A stretch of 64,000 nt of DNA from Calditerrivibrio nitroreducens DSM 19672 (lineage in GTDB: Bacteria > Chrysiogenota > Deferribacteres > Deferribacterales > Calditerrivibrionaceae): positions 868,001-932,000 of the forward strand of contig NC_014758.1 in the NCBI RefSeq assembly GCF_000183405.1, read 5' to 3'. Below the pieces are notes generated by a model that saw only the letters and a list, made by a program, of their open reading frames with translations, had not been told where the DNA came from and searched no databases. The position numbers and the translations under genes are program-made. Below are positions 1-11,048 of the stretch, piece after piece; position 1 is the first letter of the stretch; each line of letters starts with the position of its first letter.

Positions 1-1496
<1,496 letters not shown>

Positions 1497-1505
1497 ATTA
1501 GCGTT

Positions 1506-1535
1506 ATTATAATACAGATTTGTATTTGATTTCAA
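1506..1535 (-). promoter_or_regulatory. Promoter of HNH-alaS unit
   Basis: On the minus strand TTGAAA (1535-1530) and TATAAT (1511-1506) are separated by 18 bases. The predicted transcript start near 1499 is only 3 bases before the HNH ATG. The -35 box overlaps that of the divergent pckA promoter. Confidence 0.6.
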
Positions 1536-1553
1536 GTAAAATTTTGTTATAAT
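1526..1553 (+). promoter_or_regulatory. Promoter of pckA
   Basis: TTGATT (1526-1531) and TATAAT (1548-1553) are separated by 16 bases. The predicted start near 1560 leaves a leader of about 20 bases with a GGGGG ribosome binding site. The -35 box shares bases 1530-1531 with the divergent promoter. Confidence 0.6.
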
Positions 1554-1581
1554 AAATCACTAAAATTTTGGGGGTTTGTTT

Positions 1582-3177
1582 ATGGAAAAAACAGAGCATA
1601 GCGGTCTTGAATTGCATGGGTTTAAAAACTTAAAAAGGATCCACTGGAATCTCTCTACGCCAGAGCTTTACGAAGAGATAATTAAAAGGCAGGAAGGTTT
1701 GTTGGCCCATCTTGGACCTATTGTTGTCAGAACTGGGCATCATACCGGAAGATCACCAAATGATAAGTTTATCGTGGAGGATGGGTTTTATAGTGCTGAT
1801 GTGAACTGGTCTAAGGATAACAAAAAGATTTCAAAGGAACATTTTGAGAAACTGTATTCACGGATTCAAGCATATTTGCAAACAAAAGAGGTTTTTGTGC
1901 AGGAGGTTTATGCGGGTGCGGAACCTGAATATAGGTTGAAAGTAAGGGTGATAACAGAGACGGCCTGGCATAGCCTTTTTGCCAGAAATATGTTTATTCG
2001 TGAGCTTAATTGGGATAGATTAAAAGATTTCGAACCAGATTTTACAGTGATTAATCTTCCACGTTTTCATGCAATACCAGAGCAGGATGGTACCAATTCT
2101 GAGACGTTTATTATCATAAATTTTGAAAAAAAAGTGGTTCTGATAGGTGGTACAAGCTATGCCGGTGAGATTAAAAAATCTATATTTACCGTGATGAATT
2201 ATCTTTTGCCCAAAAAAGGTGTCTTATCGATGCATTGCTCCGCAAACGTTGGCAAGAAAGGGGATGTGGCTCTTTTCTTCGGTCTTTCAGGCACCGGCAA
2301 AACAACACTTTCCACAGATCCTGAAAGGGCCTTAGTGGGGGATGATGAGCATGGATGGAGTGATAATTCGATATTTAATATCGAAGGTGGTTGTTATGCA
2401 AAGGTGATAAAACTATCCAAAGAATCAGAGCCGGATATCTATGAGTGTACGAGAAAATTTGGAACTATTCTTGAAAATGTGGCTATTGATGTGATTACGA
2501 GAAGGATAGATCTAAATGATGATTCATTGACTGAAAATACGAGAGCTTCATACCCCATAACTCACCTTCCGAATATCATCAGTAATGGTATAGCTGGCAT
2601 TCCGTCAAATATTATATTTTTGACGTATGATGCTTTTGGTGTTTTACCACCTGTGGCAAAGCTTGATAAGAATCAGGCGATGTACCATTTCATTTCAGGG
2701 TACACGGCAAGAGTTGCAGGTACAGAAAAAGGTGTGAAAGAACCAAAAGCTGTTTTTAGTGCTTGTTTTGGTGCACCATTTATGGTTCATCACCCATCTT
2801 TTTACGCAAAGATTTTAGGGGAGAAGATATCAAAACACAATGTGAACTGCTGGCTTGTGAATACCGGGCTTACCGGAGGGCCATATGGGGTTGGAAAGAG
2901 ATTTTCTATTGAATATACCAGAAGAATTATAAAAGCTATTCTGGATAATGAGCTTGATAATATACAATTTAATGAAGATAAAGTTTTCGGTTTTTATATT
3001 CCATCCATGATTCCAGAGTTGCCAGCTGAAATTCTCAATCCAAGAAATTCCTGGAGTGATAAGGAAAAATACGATGAGATATTAAATAAGCTTGCGATAA
3101 GTTTCACCGATAATTTTAAACAGTATTCTGATAAGGTTGATGCAGAGATTTTAAAAGGTGGACCACGGGTTTCTTAA
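1582..3177 (+). CDS. pckA: Phosphoenolpyruvate carboxykinase (ATP)
   Basis: The enzyme converts oxaloacetate and ATP to phosphoenolpyruvate, CO2 and ADP in the cytoplasm, the entry step of gluconeogenesis. The 531-residue length is normal for the ATP-dependent family. The P-loop FGLSGTGKTTLSTDP lies at about residues 232-246 and is followed by the Mg-binding GDDEHGW motif. The ATG at 1582 is preferred to the in-frame TTG at 1576 because a GGGGG ribosome binding site lies 7 bases before it. The gene is transcribed alone, divergent from the HNH-alaS unit and convergent with ilvC, and a strong hairpin follows the stop codon. Confidence 0.97.
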   Translation: MEKTEHSGLELHGFKNLKRIHWNLSTPELYEEIIKRQEGLLAHLGPIVVRTGHHTGRSPNDKFIVEDGFYSADVNWSKDNKKISKEHFEKLYSRIQAYLQTKEVFVQEVYAGAEPEYRLKVRVITETAWHSLFARNMFIRELNWDRLKDFEPDFTVINLPRFHAIPEQDGTNSETFIIINFEKKVVLIGGTSYAGEIKKSIFTVMNYLLPKKGVLSMHCSANVGKKGDVALFFGLSGTGKTTLSTDPERALVGDDEHGWSDNSIFNIEGGCYAKVIKLSKESEPDIYECTRKFGTILENVAIDVITRRIDLNDDSLTENTRASYPITHLPNIISNGIAGIPSNIIFLTYDAFGVLPPVAKLDKNQAMYHFISGYTARVAGTEKGVKEPKAVFSACFGAPFMVHHPSFYAKILGEKISKHNVNCWLVNTGLTGGPYGVGKRFSIEYTRRIIKAILDNELDNIQFNEDKVFGFYIPSMIPELPAEILNPRNSWSDKEKYDEILNKLAISFTDNFKQYSDKVDAEILKGGPRVS

Positions 3178-3193
3178 AATAACAGGAATAAAA

Positions 3194-3215
3194 AAAGGGT
3201 GGGGAACCACCCTTT
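3194..3215. terminator. Bidirectional terminator between pckA and ilvC
   Basis: A perfect 9-base-pair stem (3194-3202 with 3207-3215) closes a GGAA loop. It is flanked by an A-run on the left and a T-rich stretch on the right, so it can serve both convergent units. Confidence 0.85.
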
Positions 3216-3219
3216 ATAA

Positions 3220-4236
<1,017 letters not shown>

Positions 4237-4239
4237 TTA

Positions 4240-4764
4240 CTATTCCTCCTGACTTTTTATGTCCTGTTTTGTAAAATCTGTGGTGGATTTATTGCCCCTT
4301 GCGATGGCAATTGTCCCACTTTTTATTATCTCTATTATACCATATGGCTCCAAAACATTTATAATGGCATTAAGTTTATTCTGATCTCCAGTTATCTCTA
4401 CGACAAGAGATTCTTTAGTTATATCAACCACTTTTCCTCTAAATGTCTCTATTATACTCAAAATATCTGGTCTGGTTCTCTGGGTGGCATGAACTTTCAG
4501 AAGGGCCAGTTCCCGTTCTATGTGATCCACCTGTGTCACATCTCTTACTTTTATCGTATTTACGAGCTTTCTTAACTGTTTGATAATCTGCTCGATGATA
4601 TGATCATCCCCTCTGGTGACAATGGTCATAATGGAAATATCTTCGTTTTCTGTGGCATTTACAGAAAGACTTTCAATGTTGTAACCTCTACCACTGAAAA
4701 GACCTGCGATCCTTGCCAAAACTCCAAACTTATTTTCTACCAAAACGGAAATAATATGTCTCAT
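4240..4764 (-). CDS. ilvN: Acetolactate synthase small subunit
   Basis: This is the regulatory subunit of acetolactate synthase, which binds branched-chain amino acids and activates the large subunit. The N-terminal ACT domain reads MRHIISVLVENKFGVLARIA with the typical FSGRGYNIESL. A C-terminal ALS_ss_C-type domain follows, giving 174 residues. A longer start at 4779 lies inside ilvB. The ATG at 4764 is chosen because a GGGGAG ribosome binding site precedes it and because it starts directly after the ilvB stop. It lies between ilvB and ilvC in one operon. Confidence 0.95.
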   Translation of the reverse strand: MRHIISVLVENKFGVLARIAGLFSGRGYNIESLSVNATENEDISIMTIVTRGDDHIIEQIIKQLRKLVNTIKVRDVTQVDHIERELALLKVHATQRTRPDILSIIETFRGKVVDITKESLVVEITGDQNKLNAIINVLEPYGIIEIIKSGTIAIARGNKSTTDFTKQDIKSQEE

Positions 4765-4765
4765 A

Positions 4766-6463
4766 TTACTTCTCCCCATATATCATTTCGTTAAGAGCTG
4801 CACCAGCCGGAACCATAGGATAAACATTTTCCTCCCTATCAACAAGGAAATCAAAAAGTACTGGTTTATCTTTAATCTTTAAAGATTCCCTTAAAACTGG
4901 TTCCACATCTGATGGATTTGCCACCTGAAAACCAACACAACCGTATGCATCCGCAAGTTTTACAAAATCTGGTTGACACTCAAGGCAGGAATAGGAATAC
5001 CTTTTGTTGTAAAAGAGATGCTGCCACTGCCTTATCATCCCCAAAAATTTATTGTTTAGAATAGCTACTTTTACTCCAACTCTGTATTGAACAGCTGTAC
5101 AGAGCTCCTGCATATTCATCAAAAAGCTACCATCACCGGCAATGTCAAAAACTTCTCTATTAGGATTTCCAAGCTTTGCACCGATTGCGGCAGGGAAACC
5201 GTAACCCATGGTTCCAAGCCCACCCGAGGTTATAAATTGTCTTGGATCTTTAAATTTGTAAAATTGCGCCGCCCACATCTGATTTTGTCCAACTTCTGTG
5301 GTTATTATGGCATCACCATTAGTTACCTCATAGATCTTTTCCACCACAAACTGAGGTTTGATTATTTTATCAGAGAATTTATATGAGAAAGGTCTCTCAT
5401 TGTCCCAATACTCTATCTTTTTCAACCAATCTTCCCTATCATTTTTACATTTATCCCAGTTGAAGTCTTTTATGTAGTTTAAAATCTGGTTGAGTACCGT
5501 CTTACAGTCACCGACTATTGGTGTATCCACTTTGACATTTTTGTCTATTGAAGTGGGATCTATATCAATCTGGGCTTTTTTCGCTTTTGGGGCGTATGCG
5601 TCAAGTCTACCTGTTGTCCTATCAGAAAACCTTGTGCCTATGGCAAGTATAAAATCTGCCTCGGTTAGCGCCATATTGGATGCATAATTTCCGTGCATTC
5701 CAGCCCATCCAACCCAATTTTTATGAGGATTTGGGAACGCTCCTATACCCATTAAGGAGGATACGACGGGGAGATTTAACGTCTCTACAAATTTTTTAAG
5801 CTCTTCGTGGGCATTGCTCCATTTCACACCGCCACCTATTAAAACAACGGGTGCTTTTGCATTTTCCAGCATTTTAAGCATCTTTTTTATCTGCATTGGA
5901 TGCCCTTCGTATGTTGGGTTGTATCCGACGAGCTTTATATCAGTAGAGCATAAGTTCTTTGATTTTGCAGCGATTACATCTTTTGGTAGATCTACCAACA
6001 CTGGACCAGGTCTACCGGTTTTTGCCAGATAAAAGGCTTCTGCTATTGTGGGGGCTAAATCATCCACATCTTTTACCAGATAGCTGTGCTTTACTATTGG
6101 CCTTGTGATACCTACGATATCAGCCTCTTGGAAAGCATCGCCACCTATAAGATGTGTGGAAACCTGCCCTGTAAAAACAACTAAAGGTACAGAATCAAGA
6201 TATGCTGTGGCGATTCCGGTGACGAGGTTTGTGGCTCCAGGGCCGCTGGTACCAAAACATACACCTACTTTGCCTGTGGACCTTGCATAGCCGTCGGCGG
6301 CATGTATCCCCCCCTGTTCATGTCTTGGCAGGACGTGAAGTATGTCAGAATCAAAAAGTCTATCGTAAATGTGTAACAATACACCACCTGGATATCCGAA
6401 TATAAGATCTACCTTGTGTTTTTTCAAACATTCCACTAAAATTTCTGCACCTGTTTTGCTCAT
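4766..6463 (-). CDS. ilvB: Acetolactate synthase large subunit
   Basis: This thiamine-diphosphate and FAD enzyme joins pyruvate with pyruvate or 2-oxobutyrate, the first common step of branched-chain amino acid synthesis. At 565 residues it has normal length. The N-terminal domain carries the catalytic Glu in RHEQGGIHAADGYA. The ThDP-binding motif runs from GDGSF to ILNN near residue 440. It heads the ilvBNC operon with a consensus-like promoter upstream, and I see no T-box or attenuator hairpin in the leader. Confidence 0.97.
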   Translation of the reverse strand: MSKTGAEILVECLKKHKVDLIFGYPGGVLLHIYDRLFDSDILHVLPRHEQGGIHAADGYARSTGKVGVCFGTSGPGATNLVTGIATAYLDSVPLVVFTGQVSTHLIGGDAFQEADIVGITRPIVKHSYLVKDVDDLAPTIAEAFYLAKTGRPGPVLVDLPKDVIAAKSKNLCSTDIKLVGYNPTYEGHPMQIKKMLKMLENAKAPVVLIGGGVKWSNAHEELKKFVETLNLPVVSSLMGIGAFPNPHKNWVGWAGMHGNYASNMALTEADFILAIGTRFSDRTTGRLDAYAPKAKKAQIDIDPTSIDKNVKVDTPIVGDCKTVLNQILNYIKDFNWDKCKNDREDWLKKIEYWDNERPFSYKFSDKIIKPQFVVEKIYEVTNGDAIITTEVGQNQMWAAQFYKFKDPRQFITSGGLGTMGYGFPAAIGAKLGNPNREVFDIAGDGSFLMNMQELCTAVQYRVGVKVAILNNKFLGMIRQWQHLFYNKRYSYSCLECQPDFVKLADAYGCVGFQVANPSDVEPVLRESLKIKDKPVLFDFLVDREENVYPMVPAGAALNEMIYGEK

Positions 6464-6505
6464 ATTTACCCCACTATTGTTAAATGTAACTTAAAATTGT
6501 TTAAT

Positions 6506-6534
6506 AATATATCATATTAGTTGAGAAATTTCAA
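6506..6534 (-). promoter_or_regulatory. Promoter of ilvBNC
   Basis: On the minus strand TTGAAA (6534-6529) and TATATT (6511-6506) are separated by 17 bases. The leader to the ilvB ATG is about 36 bases and contains the ribosome binding site GGGG just before the gene. Confidence 0.6.
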
Positions 6535-6612
6535 GTATTACTGATGAATTATTGTAAAAAAATTACAACTACTTTTCAAACATATAATAAAACTCAGTGA
6601 GAAATGCGACTA

Positions 6613-6639
6613 TTGAATAATTTTTTGATTTAATATAAA
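6613..6639 (+). promoter_or_regulatory. Promoter of the radical-SAM gene (leaderless)
   Basis: TTGAAT (6613-6618) and TATAAA (6634-6639) have a short 15-base spacer. The predicted start lies about 2 bases before the ATG at 6648, and no Shine-Dalgarno sequence is present. Confidence 0.45.
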
Positions 6640-6647
6640 TTGTAAAT

Positions 6648-7841
6648 ATGGATATAATTCAAAAGATAGAGATTCTTTCGGATGCAGCCAAGTATGACGT
6701 ATCCTGCTCCAGTAGTGGTAGTAAGAGGGAGACCCCCCCGGGGGGCATAGGTAATGGTGCTATGTCCGGTATCTGCCATACATGGTCAGCAGATGGTAGG
6801 TGTGTATCGTTGTTGAAGATATTGATGACAAACATATGTATTTATGATTGTGCATACTGCTACAATAGAAGGTCAAATGATATCAAAAGGGCTATATTTA
6901 CTCCTCAAGAGATAGCTGAACTTACAGTGGAATTTTATAAAAGAAATTATATAGAGGGTCTATTTCTGAGCTCCGGGGTGGTGAAATCACCTGATTATAC
7001 TATGGAGCTTATGCTCAGAACCGCAGAATTACTTAGAAAGACTTACAATTACGGCGGGTATCTTCATATGAAGATAATTCCGGGGGCATCTGAAATTTTG
7101 ATAAAAAAGGTCGCAGCACTCGCGGATAGGGTAAGTGCCAATATTGAGTTGCCCACCGAGGGGAGTCTTAAAACACTTGCACCTGAAAAGGATAGAAAGA
7201 AGATAGATCATTCTTTTATGGTGGTGGATGATTTTAATAAACTTTTTTCAAGGAGAAATTCCACATCTACACAGTTGATTGTAGGCGCTACAGATGAAAG
7301 TGATAAGACGATAATAACGCAGTCGGAAGAATATTATAACAAAAAGCTTCTATCAAGGGTCTATTATTCTGCTTACATCCCTGTGAATACTAATTTGCCG
7401 GTGAAGGTTTCTGAACCACCTTTGCTGAGGGAGCATCGGCTGTATCAGGCGGACTTTCTTCTGAGGTTTTATAAGTTTAAATCTTATGAATTGTTTAACA
7501 AAAGAGAAAACCTAGATGAGATTCTGGATCCCAAGCTTAGATGGGCTATTGATAACATCGATATCTTTCCTATTGATCTTAATAAAGCAGATTATCATAA
7601 ACTTATAAGAATTCCTGGGATAGGCCCCAAATCAGCAAAAAAGATTCTGGAAGCGCGTAAATATGGGTATATCGATTGGGTTCATTTGAAAAAACTTGGA
7701 ATTCCTCTGAAAAAAGCCCAGTATTTTATTATTTTAAATGGCAAAGTTGGCAAAAAGACCCCACAGGAGTTGGTGGAAAGAGAGATTATGAAGTTTTATC
7801 AGGAGCATTCTCCGATATATAAATTACTTGGGGCTGATTGA
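6648..7841 (+). CDS. Putative DNA modification/repair radical SAM protein
   Basis: This protein has a radical S-adenosylmethionine core with a helix-hairpin-helix tail, and it matches the family annotated as putative DNA modification/repair radical SAM protein. The cluster-binding cysteines are C64, C68 and C71 in CIYDCAYC. The C-terminus near residues 315-350 has a ComEA-like HhH motif (RIPGIGPKSAKKILEARKYG), which suggests DNA binding. The length of 397 residues is usual. The next gene overlaps its stop and is the usual partner (DUF4130/TIGR03915), so the two probably act together. The substrate is unknown. The start has no Shine-Dalgarno sequence and lies just after a -10 box. Confidence 0.88.
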   Translation: MDIIQKIEILSDAAKYDVSCSSSGSKRETPPGGIGNGAMSGICHTWSADGRCVSLLKILMTNICIYDCAYCYNRRSNDIKRAIFTPQEIAELTVEFYKRNYIEGLFLSSGVVKSPDYTMELMLRTAELLRKTYNYGGYLHMKIIPGASEILIKKVAALADRVSANIELPTEGSLKTLAPEKDRKKIDHSFMVVDDFNKLFSRRNSTSTQLIVGATDESDKTIITQSEEYYNKKLLSRVYYSAYIPVNTNLPVKVSEPPLLREHRLYQADFLLRFYKFKSYELFNKRENLDEILDPKLRWAIDNIDIFPIDLNKADYHKLIRIPGIGPKSAKKILEARKYGYIDWVHLKKLGIPLKKAQYFIILNGKVGKKTPQELVEREIMKFYQEHSPIYKLLGAD

Positions 7842-8560
7842 TGTATCAGCTTGTGTATGATGGAAGTTTTGAAGGTTTTTTGACAACCTACCATCATTAC
7901 TCAAATGGTGTTGACTTGGAGGAGGTGGTCAATAAACGTGTAAACCCCACCTACCAACCTTCTATATTTTCCATCGATGTTACGACAGATCTGGATAAGG
8001 CTGAGGAAATTGTATCTATAATTAGAAAAAAATCGGATAAACTTCTTCAAAAGGTGTATCTTGCATATCTCTGCGATAGGGCAAATATAGAGATGACAGT
8101 TTTTAGGTATATCGATATGGATCGGGGTTGGGATGATTTGAGAAACGATGTTGTGATAGAGATAGAAAAAAATATTCACAATCTTTTTTCTGAAAGGCAC
8201 AAAATGCTCGGTTTTTTAAGATTTTCTGAAATGAAGGATGGTGTGATGTTGGGCTTTATATCCCCCAAAAATAATATTCTACCGCTACTTGGTGGTCATT
8301 TTAAGAAGAGATTCGGGCACAACCGATGGGTTATTGTGGATAAAGTAAGAAGATTTGTTACTTATTATGACGGAAAAAAGTTGTCTCACGGGGAATTGGG
8401 ATGGTTAGGAGATCTGGAATACTCTAAAAGGGAGCAAGAGATAAGGGATAGTTGGAAAAAGTTTTTTGATTCTATTGCAATAAAAGAGAGAATAAGCTAT
8501 GAAAGACAGAGGGGGAAGGTCCCCCTATGGGTAAGGGATGGGATGATAGAATTTCATTAG
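7841..8560 (+). CDS. DUF4130 family putative DNA metabolism protein
   Basis: This 239-residue protein belongs to the TIGR03915/DUF4130 family that accompanies the radical SAM protein encoded just upstream. It opens MYQLVYDGSFEGFLTTYH, as family members do, and has the conserved DRFGHNRWVIVD-like segment (KKRFGHNRWVIVDKVR) near residue 160. Its ATG overlaps the upstream TGA by one base (TGATG), so translation is coupled. An in-frame TTG at 7838 is less likely. No biochemical role is established; the pairing with a helix-hairpin-helix radical SAM enzyme suggests nucleic acid repair or modification. Confidence 0.85.
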   Translation: MYQLVYDGSFEGFLTTYHHYSNGVDLEEVVNKRVNPTYQPSIFSIDVTTDLDKAEEIVSIIRKKSDKLLQKVYLAYLCDRANIEMTVFRYIDMDRGWDDLRNDVVIEIEKNIHNLFSERHKMLGFLRFSEMKDGVMLGFISPKNNILPLLGGHFKKRFGHNRWVIVDKVRRFVTYYDGKKLSHGELGWLGDLEYSKREQEIRDSWKKFFDSIAIKERISYERQRGKVPLWVRDGMIEFH

Positions 8561-8601
8561 AACTTATTTAAAGATATAGACTCTTAAGAAATGGAATGGT
8601 G

Positions 8602-9816
8602 ATGATAAAATTTATATTGATATTTCAGGAATCATTAAAATCTGTTTTGTCTTATAGGCTTAGAAGTTTTTTATCAATTCTGAGTATTGCTCTTGGGATA
8701 ATAGGTGTTACTCTGGTGGTTGGTGCTGTGAATGGGGCTTACCAGAAGGCGGGTCAGATTCTTTCGATGTTTGGGCCGGATTCTGTGCTGGTTTTTGGTG
8801 GTACCCAGAAGAACCAGGCTACTGGTTTTAGAACTAAAACGCTTACTTTTGAGGATCTTTATGCCGTAAGGGATGCATTTCCTACTGCTTACATTCTTGT
8901 ACCTATGAGCGCCAGAGGGGATATCAGGGTAAGTTATAAAGGTAACTATGTTAAAACATTTGTCGTTGGTTCCACTGAGGGGTATAGTAAATCCTGGACA
9001 TGGGATATCTACGAAGGTTCAGATTTTTCAAAAGAGGATGTGGATAAAGCCGTAAGGAAATGTTTGCTGGGTAGCTATGTAAAAGACCAACTTTTTTTTG
9101 ATGAGGATCCCATAGGAAAATATATTTACATAAATAATTTTGCCTGTCAGGTGAGTGGTGTTCTGGAAGAAAGGGGTATATCTAATTTTGGTGTAAACAT
9201 AAATGACAGAGTTATAATCCCAATAACTGTTTTGAGCAAGTTTATAACAAGTGATTATAAGTATATTACAGCTATGAGAATCAGGTTTGAAGATGTGGAA
9301 AACCTCAATAACAGGATAGAAGAGCTTAGACAATTTCTCAGATACAGGCACAATCTTGGGGATGGAAAGGATGATGACTTTACAATAGTGGGGCCAGGGG
9401 ATATTCTGAAGTTTTTTGTTGCTATTGGAGGTGCTTTGATTGCTTTTTTAACCATTATTACCCTGATCACTGTCTCTGTTGGGGGATTTGTGATGGCTAA
9501 TCTTTTTCTTATTTCTGTTACCGAAAGAACTAAAGAGATAGGTATCAGGAGAGCTCTTGGAGCTACTAAAAGGGACATCTTCTTGCAGTTTATATTTGAA
9601 TTTTTCATCATTACTTTATTGGGGGCTATAGTTGGGTTTTTTCTTGGATCCGCCATGGCGAAGATTATATCGAGTTTTAAAGTTTTTGAAGTGGTGGTTT
9701 CTTTAAATATATTTTTTATATCGATAATTATTTCCGGTGCTTTAGCTTTGATATTTGGGGTGGCCCCTGCAAAAAAGGCATCGGAGATTAACCCCATAAC
9801 TGCCATCAGGAGTTGA
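8602..9816 (+). CDS. MacB/FtsX-type ABC transporter permease (first of pair)
   Basis: This inner-membrane permease of about 404 residues has the MacB layout. There is one N-terminal membrane helix (about 20-40), a periplasmic MacB core domain (about 45-240) and three C-terminal helices of the FtsX domain (about 275-400). The signature RTKEIGIRRALGATKRDI lies in the FtsX domain. Such proteins couple cytoplasmic ATP hydrolysis to periplasmic movements in export of lipoproteins, peptides or drugs. No ATPase or membrane-fusion gene is adjacent. ATGs at 8596 and 8602 are both possible; spacing from GGAATGG favours 8602. The next gene is a paralogue 3 bases downstream. Confidence 0.88.
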   Translation: MIKFILIFQESLKSVLSYRLRSFLSILSIALGIIGVTLVVGAVNGAYQKAGQILSMFGPDSVLVFGGTQKNQATGFRTKTLTFEDLYAVRDAFPTAYILVPMSARGDIRVSYKGNYVKTFVVGSTEGYSKSWTWDIYEGSDFSKEDVDKAVRKCLLGSYVKDQLFFDEDPIGKYIYINNFACQVSGVLEERGISNFGVNINDRVIIPITVLSKFITSDYKYITAMRIRFEDVENLNNRIEELRQFLRYRHNLGDGKDDDFTIVGPGDILKFFVAIGGALIAFLTIITLITVSVGGFVMANLFLISVTERTKEIGIRRALGATKRDIFLQFIFEFFIITLLGAIVGFFLGSAMAKIISSFKVFEVVVSLNIFFISIIISGALALIFGVAPAKKASEINPITAIRS

Positions 9817-9819
9817 GGT

Positions 9820-11040
9820 TTGAAAAAGTTTATAATTTATCTTAGAATTGTTCATGGTGTGTTTAGTGCTTTTAAAGTAAGAACTGCCCTTGCTATATTT
9901 GGAGTTTTACTTGGTGCATTATCCCTTGTGCTCGTTAACAATATATCTCAGTCTTTAAAGACAAAGGTGGAAATTGAGGTGAGTAAGTTTGGGGAAAATA
10001 CTATTACTGTAGCCTCCGGAAGGCTATCCAGACATGGTAAGGGAGGATTGTTTGAAAAGGCTAAAACGATGAAATTAAAAGATGTTGAAATGATTAAAAC
10101 TAACGTGCATGGTGTAAAGATGGTTTCTCCATTCATTAAAAGGGGTGGTGTTTTGAGGTATGGATTCAATAATATATCTTCAAATATATTGGGTATCTAT
10201 GATAACTACTTTTCATTAAAAAAATTGTCCATTTCTGACGGATCTATTTTTGGCATTGAGAATGTAAACAACAATGATCGTGTATGTGTGTTGGGTAGCG
10301 AAGTGAAAGAGAAACTGTTTGGTAAGGATGATGCTGTGGGGAAAACAGTTTTGATTTATAGGGCACCTTTTGTCGTGGTGGGGGTTCTGGAGCAGAAAGG
10401 GTCAGATCTGAACGGTACAAATCTTGACGACATGGTTTACATCCCTTTGACGACATTTATGAGAAGGGCAACAAATGTGGATTACATCGATGGGATGGAG
10501 GTCGTAATCGATAGTTGGGATAATTTTGAAAAGATAAAAAATAATATTACCAAGATTTTGAGGGATAATCATAAGCTGTATGGTGATGCGAAGGATGATT
10601 TTACTATAATAAACCCTGTGGACGCATTAAAGATACAGAATGAAACTGTAGGGATTGTCACCTTTCTTGGTATTATTACAGCTGGTATTTCTTATCTTAT
10701 AGGTGGACTTGGGATCTTTTCTATCATGATTCTATCTGTAAGCCTAAGAAAAACTGAAGTGGGGATCAGAAGGGCTGTGGGGGCTCGTAAAAGGGATATT
10801 TTCCGCCAATTTTTGCTTGAGTCAGGGATTGTAGGTCTTGTGGGGAGCAGTATAGGTATTGTATTGGGGATAGTGATAAGTTTGATAGTTTTCCGGGTGG
10901 CGGATTTACCGGTGGTGGTGTCGATTGTCGGGCTTCTTATATCTAGCATTATGTCTTTTTTGGTGGGGATGCTATCCGGTGTTTATCCCGCTTACACAGC
11001 CTCAAAAACAGATCCGATAAATGCCCTGAGAACCCTTTAG
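9820..11040 (+). CDS. MacB/FtsX-type ABC transporter permease (second of pair)
   Basis: This 406-residue protein is a paralogue of the one upstream. It has an N-terminal helix, a periplasmic MacB core and a C-terminal FtsX domain with the signature RKTEVGIRRAVGARKRDIF. The two may form a heterodimer, since MacB-type permeases work as dimers; this is inferred from tandem order. The start codon is TTG at 9820, with AGGAG 7 bases upstream. The partner ATPase must be encoded elsewhere. The gene converges on the nucleotide-sugar dehydrogenase with only 8 bases between the stop codons and no clear terminator. Confidence 0.88.
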   Translation: MKKFIIYLRIVHGVFSAFKVRTALAIFGVLLGALSLVLVNNISQSLKTKVEIEVSKFGENTITVASGRLSRHGKGGLFEKAKTMKLKDVEMIKTNVHGVKMVSPFIKRGGVLRYGFNNISSNILGIYDNYFSLKKLSISDGSIFGIENVNNNDRVCVLGSEVKEKLFGKDDAVGKTVLIYRAPFVVVGVLEQKGSDLNGTNLDDMVYIPLTTFMRRATNVDYIDGMEVVIDSWDNFEKIKNNITKILRDNHKLYGDAKDDFTIINPVDALKIQNETVGIVTFLGIITAGISYLIGGLGIFSIMILSVSLRKTEVGIRRAVGARKRDIFRQFLLESGIVGLVGSSIGIVLGIVISLIVFRVADLPVVVSIVGLLISSIMSFLVGMLSGVYPAYTASKTDPINALRTL

Positions 11041-11048
11041 ATTCTATT

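Noticed and set aside
6464-6647. T-box, attenuator or riboswitch before ilvB
   Set aside because: No stem-loop with a T-run, no T-box sequence and only a short leader after the predicted promoter.
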